Below are positions 1 through 6,102 of a DNA stretch of 10,993 bases, in pieces (the first letter of the stretch is position 1; every line of letters begins with the position of its first letter). A program made the translations under genes and the position numbers. The DNA lies in NCBI GenBank assembly GCA_948844705.1, contig CAQNVT010000023.1:1-10993 (forward strand). The letters are read 5' to 3'. A model generated the notes under the pieces. It was not told the DNA's origin. It did not search any database and was given only the letters and a program-made list of their open reading frames with translations. Source of the stretch: an uncultured Dorea sp. Its GTDB lineage: Bacteria > Bacillota > Clostridia > Lachnospirales > Lachnospiraceae.

Positions 1-788
1 CAAAGTCCGGCGAATACAAGGTACTCACCGGAAATATGTCCGGCTGCCTGCTCGCGGATTATGAGATCAGCGAGCGCAAGGCTACGAGAGGCCTTCCGGA
101 TGACGGATATCTGATTAAGTCCATCGTTACCTCCAATATGGCGAAAGCGATCGCGAAGGAATACGGCGCAGGCTTTATCGAGGTGCTGACAGGCTTTAAA
201 TATATCGGCCAGCAGATCCTGGGCTTTGAGCAGTCCGGAAAGGGAAGCTATCTTTTTGGCTTTGAGGAGAGCTACGGCTGTCTGATCGGTACGTATGCAA
301 GGGATAAGGATGCGATTGTGGCGACAATGGCGCTTTGCGAGGCAGCGGCATTTTACAAGACGAAGGGAAAGACCCTGTGGGATGCGATGGTGGACATGTA
401 TGAGAAATACGGCTACTATAAGGAGGATATCAAGTCTGTTACGTTAAAGGGTATCGAGGGGCTGGAGAAGATTCAGGAGATCCTGGAAACCTTCCGCAAA
501 AATCCTCCGGTGCAGGTTGGAGAATATAAGGTTTTAAGTGCGAGAGATTATCAGACCGGCATTATTAAAAATGTCGGGACCGGTGAAGAGACGAAGACCG
601 GACTTCCGGCATCGAATGTGTTATATTATGATCTTTCAGATGATGCGTGGCTGTGTGTAAGACCTTCCGGGACGGAACCGAAGGTAAAATTCTATTATGG
701 AATCAAGGGAAGCTCGCTTGAAGACGCCGCGGAGCGTTCTGAAAAACTGGGCAAAAAGGTGCTTGAGATGATCGATGCGATGCTGTAG
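1..788 (+). CDS. Phosphoglucomutase / phosphomannomutase, C-terminal part (5' end outside window)
   Basis: Interconverts glucose-1-phosphate and glucose-6-phosphate (or the mannose analogues), joining glycogen, maltodextrin and cell-wall sugar metabolism to glycolysis in the cytoplasm. The frame is open from base 3, giving about 261 residues, so a little under half of a typical alpha-PGM of about 575 residues is visible. Family signatures seen: TGFKYIGQQI and the sugar-binding loop GFEESYG followed by GTYARDKDA in the middle of the visible part, and the C-terminal phosphate-binding loop RPSGTEPKVKFY. The phosphoserine loop and the metal-binding DGDxDR loop belong to the missing upstream half. 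The frame ends in TAG at 786-788. No convincing hairpin terminator follows in the 143-bp gap before hup. Substrate preference (glucose or mannose) cannot be settled from this fragment, though the GFEESYG form is usual for the glucose-type enzyme. Confidence 0.93.
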   Translation, partial: KSGEYKVLTGNMSGCLLADYEISERKATRGLPDDGYLIKSIVTSNMAKAIAKEYGAGFIEVLTGFKYIGQQILGFEQSGKGSYLFGFEESYGCLIGTYARDKDAIVATMALCEAAAFYKTKGKTLWDAMVDMYEKYGYYKEDIKSVTLKGIEGLEKIQEILETFRKNPPVQVGEYKVLSARDYQTGIIKNVGTGEETKTGLPASNVLYYDLSDDAWLCVRPSGTEPKVKFYYGIKGSSLEDAAERSEKLGKKVLEMIDAML

Positions 789-850
789 GGTAAAAAATTA
801 TTAAAAACCTGTAAAATACGGAGAAATGCCTGTAAAACAACGAAATTGCC

Positions 851-879
851 TTGACAAACATTAGGAAAACAGTTATAAC
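851..879 (+). promoter_or_regulatory. Sigma-A type promoter of the HU gene
   Basis: A perfect -35 box TTGACA (851-856) is followed by a 17-base spacer and a -10 box TATAAC (874-879, five of six matches). Transcription should begin near 886-888, leaving a leader of about 45 bases before the HU ATG at 932. The leader carries AGGAGG at 916-921, ten bases before the ATG. This is the best promoter match I see in the window and suits a highly expressed nucleoid protein. Confidence 0.85.
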
Positions 880-931
880 AGTAACTAAGGCGAAAAGTCT
901 AGAGATTTAAACAAGAGGAGGAAAATCATCC

Positions 932-1207
932 ATGAACAAAACAGAATTAGTAGCAGCCATTGCCAGCCAGGCAGAGATTTCTAAAAAGGATTCTGAAAAA
1001 GCGTTAAAAGCTTTTGTTGATGTAGTTACAGCGGAACTTAAAAAAGATCACAAGGTTCAGTTAGTCGGATTCGGCACATTTGAGACAAGCACAAGAGCTG
1101 CAAGAGAAGGAAGAAACCCGCAGACAGGAAAGACAATGAAGATCGCAGCCTGCAAGGCTCCGAAATTTAAGGCTGGCAAAGCATTAAAGGATGCTGTTAA
1201 TGAGTAA
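932..1207 (+). CDS. hup: HU family DNA-binding protein
   Basis: Small basic histone-like protein of 91 residues, the usual length for HU. It acts as a dimer that bends and compacts DNA in the nucleoid. Seen in the sequence: the N-terminal MNKTELVAAIA helix, the GFGTFE turn at residues 46-51, and the beta-arm GRNPQTGK with the intercalating proline at residue 63. A cysteine at residue 74 is slightly unusual. The start is fixed by AGGAGG at 916-921 and the promoter at 851-879. A strong terminator follows at 1227-1259, so the gene is probably transcribed largely as a single-gene message. An HU gene just ahead of the S4 gene (yabO/rqcP) is a recurring arrangement in Clostridia (family knowledge). 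The alternative IHF is unlikely because this lineage normally carries only HU. Confidence 0.97.
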   Translation: MNKTELVAAIASQAEISKKDSEKALKAFVDVVTAELKKDHKVQLVGFGTFETSTRAAREGRNPQTGKTMKIAACKAPKFKAGKALKDAVNE

Positions 1208-1226
1208 TCATACACAGAATTAATAG

Positions 1227-1259
1227 AAGTAGAGAGGTTTCGGTCTCTCTACTTTTTTT
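1227..1259 (+). terminator. Rho-independent terminator after HU
   Basis: A perfect 10-bp stem (AAGTAGAGAG at 1227-1236 with CTCTCTACTT at 1245-1254) encloses an eight-base loop that can close further on UUCG, and it runs into seven T residues (1253-1259). It ends 13 bases before the start codon of the next gene, leaving no room for a separate promoter between terminator and rqcP. Confidence 0.92.
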
Positions 1260-1272
1260 ACGGAGGAAGGAT

Positions 1273-1512
1273 ATGAGATTAGATAAATTTTTAAAGGTTT
1301 CCCGTTTGATTAAACGAAGAACCGTGGCGAATGAAGCGTGCGATGCCGGACGTGTTCTGGTAAACGGTAAGGTGGCGAAGGCTTCGGTGAAGGTGAAAAC
1401 AGGAGATATTATTGAGATTCAGTTTGGAACAAGGACGGTAAAGGTTGAGGTTCTCGATATTCAGGATACGACGAAAAAGGAAGAAGCGAAGGACTTGTTT
1501 AAATATTTGTAA
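1273..1512 (+). CDS. rqcP: S4-domain RNA-binding protein, RqcP (YabO) type
   Basis: A 79-residue protein that is essentially one S4 RNA-binding domain. The family member in B. subtilis, RqcP/YabO, binds stalled 50S subunits with RqcH and assists C-terminal alanine tailing in ribosome quality control. Seen here: MRLDKFLKVSRLIKRR at the N terminus, including Arg2 and Arg16, positions reported as important in RqcP, and the GRVLVNGKVAKASVKVKTGD core typical of S4 domains. GGAGG at 1262-1266 lies six bases before the ATG. The gene sits 13 bases after the HU terminator and before yabP, the same order as yabO-yabP in B. subtilis. Transcription probably depends on read-through from hup or on a promoter inside hup that I cannot identify. 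Related paralogues (the heat-shock Hsp15 type) share the fold, but context favours RqcP. Confidence 0.9.
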   Translation: MRLDKFLKVSRLIKRRTVANEACDAGRVLVNGKVAKASVKVKTGDIIEIQFGTRTVKVEVLDIQDTTKKEEAKDLFKYL

Positions 1513-1521
1513 TAAACGGCG

Positions 1522-1554
1522 GCAGCCTTTCATATGATTATTAAGAAAGGTTGT
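1522..1554 (+). promoter_or_regulatory. Possible hairpin covering the yabP ribosome binding site
   Basis: Bases 1522-1531 (GCAGCCTTTC) can pair with 1545-1554 (GAAAGGTTGT) as a 10-bp stem with two G-U pairs and a 13-base loop. The right arm contains AAAGG (1546-1550) and part of GTGAT (1553-1557), the only Shine-Dalgarno-like sequences ahead of the yabP ATG at 1564. Folding would therefore hide the ribosome binding site. There is no T-tract, so it is not a terminator. The stem is seen in the sequence; a role in controlling translation is inference. Confidence 0.4.
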
Positions 1555-1563
1555 GATACATAT

Positions 1564-1848
1564 ATGGAAGAAAGAACAGTAGGCAAGGCGCATAAGCTTG
1601 TTATCAATAACCGGAAAACAAGTATGGTGACAGGAGTAATCGATGTGCTTTCCTTTGATTTGAATGAAATTCTGTTAGAGACGGAACAGGGAATGATGAT
1701 GGTGAAGGGAACGGACCTTCATGTCAACCGGCTGAGCTTAGAGAAGGGAGAGGTAGATCTGTCGGGAAATATCGACAGTGTTTCATATTCCGATGTGCAT
1801 GCCGGACCAAAACAGGGAGAAAATTTATTCTCCAAGCTGTTCAGGTAA
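1564..1848 (+). CDS. yabP: Sporulation protein YabP
   Basis: A 94-residue soluble protein of the YabP/YqfC family, required with YabQ for spore cortex assembly in B. subtilis and expressed in the mother cell under sigma-E (family knowledge). Seen here: HKLVINNRKTSMVTGV followed by LSFDLNEILLET, then MMVKGTDLHVNRL and GEVDLSGNIDSVSYSD, which is the family's characteristic core over residues 10-76. I chose the ATG at 1564, giving MEERTVGKAHKL, because the family normally begins close to this point. An in-frame ATG at 1534 has no ribosome binding site and would add an unconserved MIIKKGCDTY. The AAAGG and GTGAT elements ahead of 1564 lie inside a possible hairpin. The gene is followed after six bases by yabQ, indicating co-translation. 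No clear sigma-E promoter was found, so its sporulation control is not explained by what I can see. Confidence 0.92.
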   Translation: MEERTVGKAHKLVINNRKTSMVTGVIDVLSFDLNEILLETEQGMMMVKGTDLHVNRLSLEKGEVDLSGNIDSVSYSDVHAGPKQGENLFSKLFR

Positions 1849-1854
1849 TAAGAA

Positions 1855-2166
1855 ATGTCCGGGATCGGAAGAGAAGTAATCGTATTTGTAATTGCCGTAT
1901 TTTCCGGAGCGAGTGTCAGGCTGGCGTATAAGTGCCTGGGATGCTTTCGGGAAATTGTGAAGCACAGCCTTGTCCTGATGGGGGTAGAAGATCTGATTTT
2001 CTGGATCGGTGCCGCTATATATCTGTTTATACAAATTTACCAAACAAACAGTGGTAGAATTAGATGGCATTTTATACTAGGTGTTGTGATTGGAGCCGTT
2101 TTAATGTCGCTTTTTGTAAAAAAGTCGGAAAAAATTTGGGGAATTTTTTTGCGTAAAAAGAGTTGA
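1855..2166 (+). CDS. yabQ: Spore cortex biosynthesis protein YabQ (short form)
   Basis: A 103-residue integral membrane protein, the partner of YabP in spore cortex formation at the outer forespore membrane. Three hydrophobic stretches are visible: about residues 7-25, 41-62 and 70-88, ending in a basic tail (KKSEKIWGIFLRKKS). The central VEDLIFWIGAAIYLF block resembles the family pattern. Identification rests on this membrane pattern plus the position directly after yabP and before the divIC-like gene, the same order as in B. subtilis. It starts six bases after the yabP stop; only a weak AGG (1843-1845) precedes it, so translation is probably coupled to yabP. It is shorter than many YabQ proteins but shows no sign of a frameshift. 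Confidence 0.82.
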   Translation: MSGIGREVIVFVIAVFSGASVRLAYKCLGCFREIVKHSLVLMGVEDLIFWIGAAIYLFIQIYQTNSGRIRWHFILGVVIGAVLMSLFVKKSEKIWGIFLRKKS

Positions 2167-2191
2167 TAAACAACCTGAAAAAAGATAAGAT
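2163..2191 (+). promoter_or_regulatory. Possible promoter ahead of the divIC-like gene
   Basis: TTGATA (2163-2168, five of six to the -35 consensus, overlapping the yabQ stop codon) is followed after exactly 17 bases by TAAGAT (2186-2191, four of six to the -10 consensus). It would let the division gene be expressed in vegetative growth independently of the sporulation genes yabP and yabQ. The match is moderate and the A+T-rich surroundings make chance matches easy. Confidence 0.35.
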
Positions 2192-2250
2192 AAAAGTGTT
2201 TCAGGGGAGTACAGTCTGCCGGTGTGGGAGCCGGTATAAGGGTGATCAAT

Positions 2251-2574
2251 ATGAAAAAAGAAAAAAGCAGGAGACGCAGAAGGCGCCAGAGCCGGTATGT
2301 CAACCGTCATAAGCGGAGTATGCTCGCGGTCAGCGCGGTCATTGTATTATTAATGGCGGTGGTGTCTGCGAATGCAGTGTCCTTACTGGAAAAGGACAGG
2401 ACATATCAGGCTCAGGAGATTGAATTAGAGAAGCAGATCGATGCAGAAAAAGAACGGTCTGTCCAGATAGATGAATTGGAAAAGTATGTAGGCACGGATG
2501 AGTATGTGGAGGAAGTGGCGAAGGACAAGCTTGGTCTGGTGAATGAAAACGAGATTATATTTAAGGCCAAATAA
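2251..2574 (+). CDS. divIC: Septum formation initiator, DivIC/FtsB family
   Basis: A 107-residue bitopic membrane protein of the division septum. DivIC forms a complex with FtsL and DivIB that activates septal peptidoglycan synthesis at mid-cell. Seen in order: a very basic cytoplasmic N terminus (RRRRRRQSRYVNRHKR), one membrane segment at about residues 24-45, an acidic and basic heptad-like coiled coil at about 46-77, and the conserved C-terminal block EYVEEVAKDKLGLVNENEIIF. The ATG at 2251 is chosen because AAGGGTGATC (2238-2247) just upstream pairs well with the 16S anti-Shine-Dalgarno end; a GTG at 2224 in the same frame would add nine unconserved residues. The position between yabQ and spoIIE matches divIC of B. 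subtilis. A terminator follows at 2613-2646. FtsB is the Gram-negative name for the same family. Confidence 0.93.
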   Translation: MKKEKSRRRRRRQSRYVNRHKRSMLAVSAVIVLLMAVVSANAVSLLEKDRTYQAQEIELEKQIDAEKERSVQIDELEKYVGTDEYVEEVAKDKLGLVNENEIIFKAK

Positions 2575-2612
2575 GAAACGGACGTGAAGACAGGATGTAT
2601 AAGGTACGGAAG

Positions 2613-2646
2613 AAAAGCTTCGGGCAGAATGCCCGGAGCTTTTTTG
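2613..2646 (+). terminator. Rho-independent terminator after the divIC-like gene
   Basis: A 12-bp stem with one G-U pair (AAGCTTCGGGCA at 2615-2626 with TGCCCGGAGCTT at 2630-2641) and a three-base GAA loop is followed by an uninterrupted T run, with flanking A residues that can extend the stem. It separates the hup-to-divIC genes from spoIIE, so spoIIE should need its own promoter. Confidence 0.9.
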
Positions 2647-2660
2647 GAATACGTCCGGAT

Positions 2661-2715
2661 AGGGACAGGGTATTTTCAATCTGGGACGTAGTAAAATTAA
2701 TTTTACTACGTCCCC
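2661..2715 (-). repeat. Palindromic intergenic repeat, copy 1 (REP/MITE-like)
   Basis: Bases 2662-2715 are identical over 54 bp to the reverse complement of the copy at 9991-10045; base 2661 is A where the other copy has the complement of C. The core at 2683-2714 is a perfect 32-bp palindrome made of GGGACGTAGTAAAATT and its exact complement with no spacer. A 22-base arm on the left begins GGGACAGGGTATTTTC, so the whole unit has GGGGAC/GTCCCC-like ends. It lies between the divIC terminator and the spoIIE ribosome binding site, in what should be the spoIIE promoter or leader region. It carries no gene. The form resembles REP-type or miniature mobile repeats; whether it moves is not visible. 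Confidence 0.9.
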
Positions 2716-2737
2716 ACCATAGAAAGGGAGTATAATT

Positions 2738-4141
2738 ATGGCGGATATCAGGGAGAAGGAGATTTTTCTGAATCCATACGTGATCCAGATGGACAAGCTG
2801 GCGGATTCGCTGGGGCATTTGTCAAATATTTTTTTGAAGCTTACGAATTACCGGATGACCCTCACAAAGGAGGAGAACGAGGACATGTTCCGGCGGGTCA
2901 CGGAGAAGGTGTGTGAAAATTGTGAGAACAGAGAGGCATGCCTGGGGGAGAGGCGGCTGAACACCTATCACATGATGTATGAGATATTGTGCGCGGTGGA
3001 GGAGTACGGCGCGGAGCTTAATATAGAGCTTAAGCGGCGCCTTCAGAAGCAGTGCATTATGGCGCCCCGGTTCTTAAGGGAGACTCTGGAAACCTTTGAG
3101 GGGGCCAAGCAGAAGCTGGTGTGGAATAATAAAATGGTCCAGAACCGGGAAGGCTATGCCAATCAGCTTGAAAATTTCGCAAAGACGATACGGTACACTA
3201 CACGGGAGTTGGATGCCGGTATTTTTGAGGATGAGCATCTGGAAAAAAAGATAAAAAATCACCTGCGCAAGTCGGGTGTGAAAATGCTGTCCTCGGTGTT
3301 TTATATTACTCCGAACGGTAAATATGAGATTCACCTTACTATTAAGGCGGCCAAGGGGCATGTGATTCCGGTAAAGGAGCTGGCGGCGGAGATTGGGGGG
3401 ATCGTGGGCCGTGTGATGATGCCGGAGCAGGGCGAGCGCCCGATCGTCGGGGATGAATATTGTACGGTCAGCTGCGTGGAAGGGGCCCGGTTTCATACAC
3501 TTCAGGGAATCGCCAGAATCGGCAAGGACTGTGACCAGATATCCGGGGATACGTTTCTTATGGCGGATCTTCCCGGCGGGAAAAAGGGTGTCGCTCTATC
3601 TGACGGGATGGGAGCAGGAGAGGAGGCGTTTCGCGAGAGCACGATGGTGGTGGAGCTGTTAGAGGAGCTGTTAGATGCCGGATTCCCGGTAAAAACAGCG
3701 GTTCAGCTTATGAATACGGCGCTGGTCATCGGGCGGGAGGAGGTCCGTTTTTCTACGATCGACGTGAGCCTGTTTGATCTGTACAGCGGTGAGTGCGAAT
3801 TTGTGAAAGCGGGTGCGGCCACTACATATATTAAAAGGGGAAAAGAGATAGAAAAGATCCATTCGGTGACGCTGCCGATCGGTGTCATACAGGATATAGA
3901 GATCGATACGGTAACAAAAAAGCTGGAATCCGGAAATTTTGTCATTATGGTAACAGACGGGGTGCTTGATGCACTTCCGACCGGTGAGCAGGACGTATTG
4001 ATGGGCAGCTTCATTTCGGAGGTTGACGTGCAGAATCCGAAGGAGGTCGCACACCATATTCTGGGAAAGGTTCTTGAGTGCTCAAACGGGCTTCCGGTAG
4101 ACGATATGACGATATTGGTAATAGGCATATGGAAAATATAA
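2738..4141 (+). CDS. spoIIE: Stage II sporulation protein E, serine phosphatase, without membrane domain
   Basis: PP2C-type phosphatase of 467 residues. In B. subtilis SpoIIE dephosphorylates SpoIIAA in the forespore, releasing sigma-F, and also localises to the polar septum with FtsZ. Here residues about 1-260 match the soluble central region, including the cysteine cluster C59, C62 and C68 (VCENCENREAC). Residues about 265-467 are the phosphatase: LSDGMGAG with Asp289, FSTIDVSLFD, MVTDGVLDAL with Asp407, and VDDMTILV with the metal-binding Asp455 and Asp456. Known SpoIIE proteins are about 800 residues, with roughly ten N-terminal membrane helices; none are encoded here, and an in-frame stop at 2720 closes the frame. 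The ATG at 2738 has a good Shine-Dalgarno (AAAGGGAG, 2723-2730). No promoter or Spo0A box was recognised in the gap. Position before tilS-hpt-ftsH supports the identity strongly. Confidence 0.93.
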   Translation: MADIREKEIFLNPYVIQMDKLADSLGHLSNIFLKLTNYRMTLTKEENEDMFRRVTEKVCENCENREACLGERRLNTYHMMYEILCAVEEYGAELNIELKRRLQKQCIMAPRFLRETLETFEGAKQKLVWNNKMVQNREGYANQLENFAKTIRYTTRELDAGIFEDEHLEKKIKNHLRKSGVKMLSSVFYITPNGKYEIHLTIKAAKGHVIPVKELAAEIGGIVGRVMMPEQGERPIVGDEYCTVSCVEGARFHTLQGIARIGKDCDQISGDTFLMADLPGGKKGVALSDGMGAGEEAFRESTMVVELLEELLDAGFPVKTAVQLMNTALVIGREEVRFSTIDVSLFDLYSGECEFVKAGAATTYIKRGKEIEKIHSVTLPIGVIQDIEIDTVTKKLESGNFVIMVTDGVLDALPTGEQDVLMGSFISEVDVQNPKEVAHHILGKVLECSNGLPVDDMTILVIGIWKI

Positions 4142-4148
4142 AGAGAAC

Positions 4149-4175
4149 TTGCATTTTCAGAGAAAGTTTTATAAT
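4149..4175 (+). promoter_or_regulatory. Possible promoter of the tilS-hpt-ftsH operon
   Basis: A perfect -10 box TATAAT (4170-4175) is preceded by TTGCAT (4149-4154) with a short 15-base spacer. It sits in the 68-bp gap between spoIIE and tilS, which leaves a leader of about 28 bases. The sub-optimal spacing keeps this tentative, but essential genes downstream of a sporulation gene would need such a vegetative promoter. Confidence 0.5.
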
Positions 4176-4209
4176 ATGATGCTAAGGTTAAAAACAGAGG
4201 GATTTCTGA

Positions 4210-5589
4210 ATGTATGAGAAGGTTAAGCGATATATAGAAAAGCATCATATGATCAGTGAAAAGGATAAGGTGATTACAGGCGTATCGGGAGGAGCAGATT
4301 CCGTATGCCTTCTTTTCATACTTATAAGGCTTATGGAGGAGCGGGGATTTATGCTTCATGCCGTCCATGTCAACCACGGCATCCGCGGGGAGGCTGCGGA
4401 CAGGGACGAGGCCTATGTCAGGAAAATATGCGGCAGGAGGAAGGTTCCTCTTACCGTGTTCCGGGAAAATGTTCCGGCTTATGCAAAGCAGCACGGGCTT
4501 ACGGAGGAAGAAGCCGGGCGGGAAGTAAGAAGAGAGGCATTTGAAAATGTAATGAGACAGCAGAAGGGGACAAGGATTGCCCTTGCACATCATATGAATG
4601 ATAACGCGGAGACAGTGCTGTGGAATCTGTGCAGGGGAACCTCGCTTAAGGGACTTGGAGGGATCGCTCCTGTGTCCGGCGTATGGATCCGGCCGCTTCT
4701 GTGCGTGAAACGAAGGGAAATTGAATCATATCTGGAAAAATGGGGAATATCTTATTGTACAGATGAAACAAATGCATGTAACGCTTACACGAGGAACCGG
4801 ATTCGGAATGAAATCATACCTTATATGGAAAGAAATATGAATGAGCAGACTGTGCTTCACATGGCGGAGACGGCGGAAAGGATGCGTGTGATTGAGGATT
4901 ATGTCCGGCGCGAAGCGCTCCGTCTGAAAGGGGAATGTACTGTCCGGGATTCCCTCGGAAGGCTCATCCTGAAGCAGGGGAGGTTTCAGGCGGCGGATGA
5001 AGCGCTCAGGTCCTATATACTCCATGAGGTTCTTTGTGAGGCAGCGGGACACAGAAAGGATATTGAAGCCATTCATGTGAAGATACTTGAGGAGCTTTTG
5101 GGAAAGCAAGTGGGGCGAAGGGCCGATCTTCCCTACGGAACCACGGCGGTTCGCTGTTATGAGGGAATACGTTTTGAAAAGGCGGGAGAAACGGAAAAAA
5201 ATGCGGAGCCGGAGAAAAAATTTGCTGTCAGGATATTGGAAAGAGAAGAGATATCGGAAGCATTTCCGAAAAACCCCTACACGAAATGGTTCGATTATGA
5301 TATAATAAAGAATACTGTAAAAATGAGGCACAGGGAACCGGGCGATTATCTGACGATAGATAAGAGCGGAAATACCCAGAAGCTTAAACAGTATTTTATT
5401 AATGAGAAGATACCCCGGGAGATGAGAGACAGACTCTGGCTTCTGGCAGACGGCTCTCACATTATATGGATCGTAGGGTGCAGACAGAATCAGATGTATC
5501 AGGTAACGGATAAGACAAAGAGGATTCTGGAGATTCAATTTTACGGAGGAGAAAATGATGGCAGAGACAATAAGTGTTATGCACAGTGA
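4210..5589 (+). CDS. tilS: tRNA(Ile)-lysidine synthetase
   Basis: Uses ATP and lysine to convert cytidine 34 of tRNA-Ile(CAU) to lysidine, changing its identity from Met to Ile; essential in most bacteria. The protein has 459 residues. Seen in order: the PP-loop ATPase motif SGGADS at 26-31, VNHGIRG at 54-60, EAGREVRREAF at 101-111, AHHMNDNAETVLWN from 126 with RGTSLKGLGGI, RPLL at 161-164, DETNACNAYTRNRIRNEIIP around 185-204, a variable middle region, and the C-terminal TilS domain at about 371-441 with REPGD, LKQYFINEKIPREMR and IVGCRQNQMYQV. The ATG at 4210 follows AGAGGGA (4196-4202). Its last 35 bases overlap hpt, so the final residues are dictated by the hpt ribosome binding site and start. 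The tilS-hpt-ftsH order is widely conserved. Confidence 0.97.
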   Translation: MYEKVKRYIEKHHMISEKDKVITGVSGGADSVCLLFILIRLMEERGFMLHAVHVNHGIRGEAADRDEAYVRKICGRRKVPLTVFRENVPAYAKQHGLTEEEAGREVRREAFENVMRQQKGTRIALAHHMNDNAETVLWNLCRGTSLKGLGGIAPVSGVWIRPLLCVKRREIESYLEKWGISYCTDETNACNAYTRNRIRNEIIPYMERNMNEQTVLHMAETAERMRVIEDYVRREALRLKGECTVRDSLGRLILKQGRFQAADEALRSYILHEVLCEAAGHRKDIEAIHVKILEELLGKQVGRRADLPYGTTAVRCYEGIRFEKAGETEKNAEPEKKFAVRILEREEISEAFPKNPYTKWFDYDIIKNTVKMRHREPGDYLTIDKSGNTQKLKQYFINEKIPREMRDRLWLLADGSHIIWIVGCRQNQMYQVTDKTKRILEIQFYGGENDGRDNKCYAQ

Positions 5590-6085
5590 AGAGGAAGTAG
5601 CAAGGAGGATTGAAGAGCTGGGAAAACAGATCAGCGAAGATTATGCCGGAAAGCAGGTGCATCTCATATGTGTTCTGAAGGGAGGCGTATTTTTTATGTG
5701 CGAGCTTGCCAAAAGAATTACTGTCCCGGTCTCGATGGACTTCATGAGTGTCAGCAGCTACGGTGACGGCACTTCGTCAAGCGGAGTAGTCAGGATTGCA
5801 AAGGACCTGGATGAGCCGCTGGAGGGAAAGGATGTTCTCGTGGTGGAGGATATTATTGATTCGGGAAGAACCCTTTCCTATCTTTTGGAGATTCTTTCTA
5901 AGCGCCGTCCTGACAGTATGAGGCTGTGTACGCTTCTGGATAAACCGGACAGAAGGGTGCGCGAGGTGAAGGTGGACTACACCGGATTTGAGATCGAGGA
6001 TAAATTCGTGGTAGGATATGGTCTTGATTATGCGCAAAAATATAGAAATCTACCATACATCGGAGTTGTGCAGGGTGTGGAGTAG
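5555..6085 (+). CDS. hpt: Hypoxanthine phosphoribosyltransferase
   Basis: Purine salvage enzyme: transfers ribose-5-phosphate from PRPP to hypoxanthine or guanine to give IMP or GMP. The 176-residue length is normal. Seen: VLKGGVFFMCEL at 40-51 (pyrophosphate loop), SVSSYGD at 65-71 (flexible loop), the PRPP signature VVEDIIDSGRTL at 96-107 with the catalytic Asp102, the K130-region DKPDRRV, and the base-binding DKFVVGYGLDYAQKYRNLPYIG near the C terminus. The start overlaps tilS by 35 bases. GGAGGA at 5545-5550 serves either of two adjacent ATG codons (5555 or 5558); the second has the more usual spacing, so the protein may be one residue shorter. It is translated with tilS and, 17 bases later, ftsH. 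In B. subtilis HprT and TilS also interact to regulate ftsH; the sequence here does not test that. Confidence 0.97.
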   Translation: MMAETISVMHSEEEVARRIEELGKQISEDYAGKQVHLICVLKGGVFFMCELAKRITVPVSMDFMSVSSYGDGTSSSGVVRIAKDLDEPLEGKDVLVVEDIIDSGRTLSYLLEILSKRRPDSMRLCTLLDKPDRRVREVKVDYTGFEIEDKFVVGYGLDYAQKYRNLPYIGVVQGVE

Positions 6086-6102
6086 AAAGGGGCTTAAGTA
6101 GA

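Noticed and set aside
1530..1562. Possible sigma-E promoter (TCATATG with GATACATA) before yabP
   Set aside because: The spacing is about 18 rather than 14, the -10 match is incomplete, and the start point would fall inside the yabP coding region.
2575..2737. tRNA gene between the divIC-like gene and spoIIE, as found near spoIIE in B. subtilis
   Set aside because: No cloverleaf, TTCGA-like T-loop or acceptor stem can be found; the gap is explained by a terminator and the repeat.
3703..4593. Long open frame on the minus strand across the end of spoIIE and the start of tilS
   Set aside because: It is antisense to two well-identified genes, has no ribosome binding site, and its translation shows no family motif; it follows from the codon pattern of the true genes.
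4726..5538. Minus-strand open frame of about 270 codons inside tilS
   Set aside because: It is fully antisense to tilS, with no ribosome binding site or recognisable domain.
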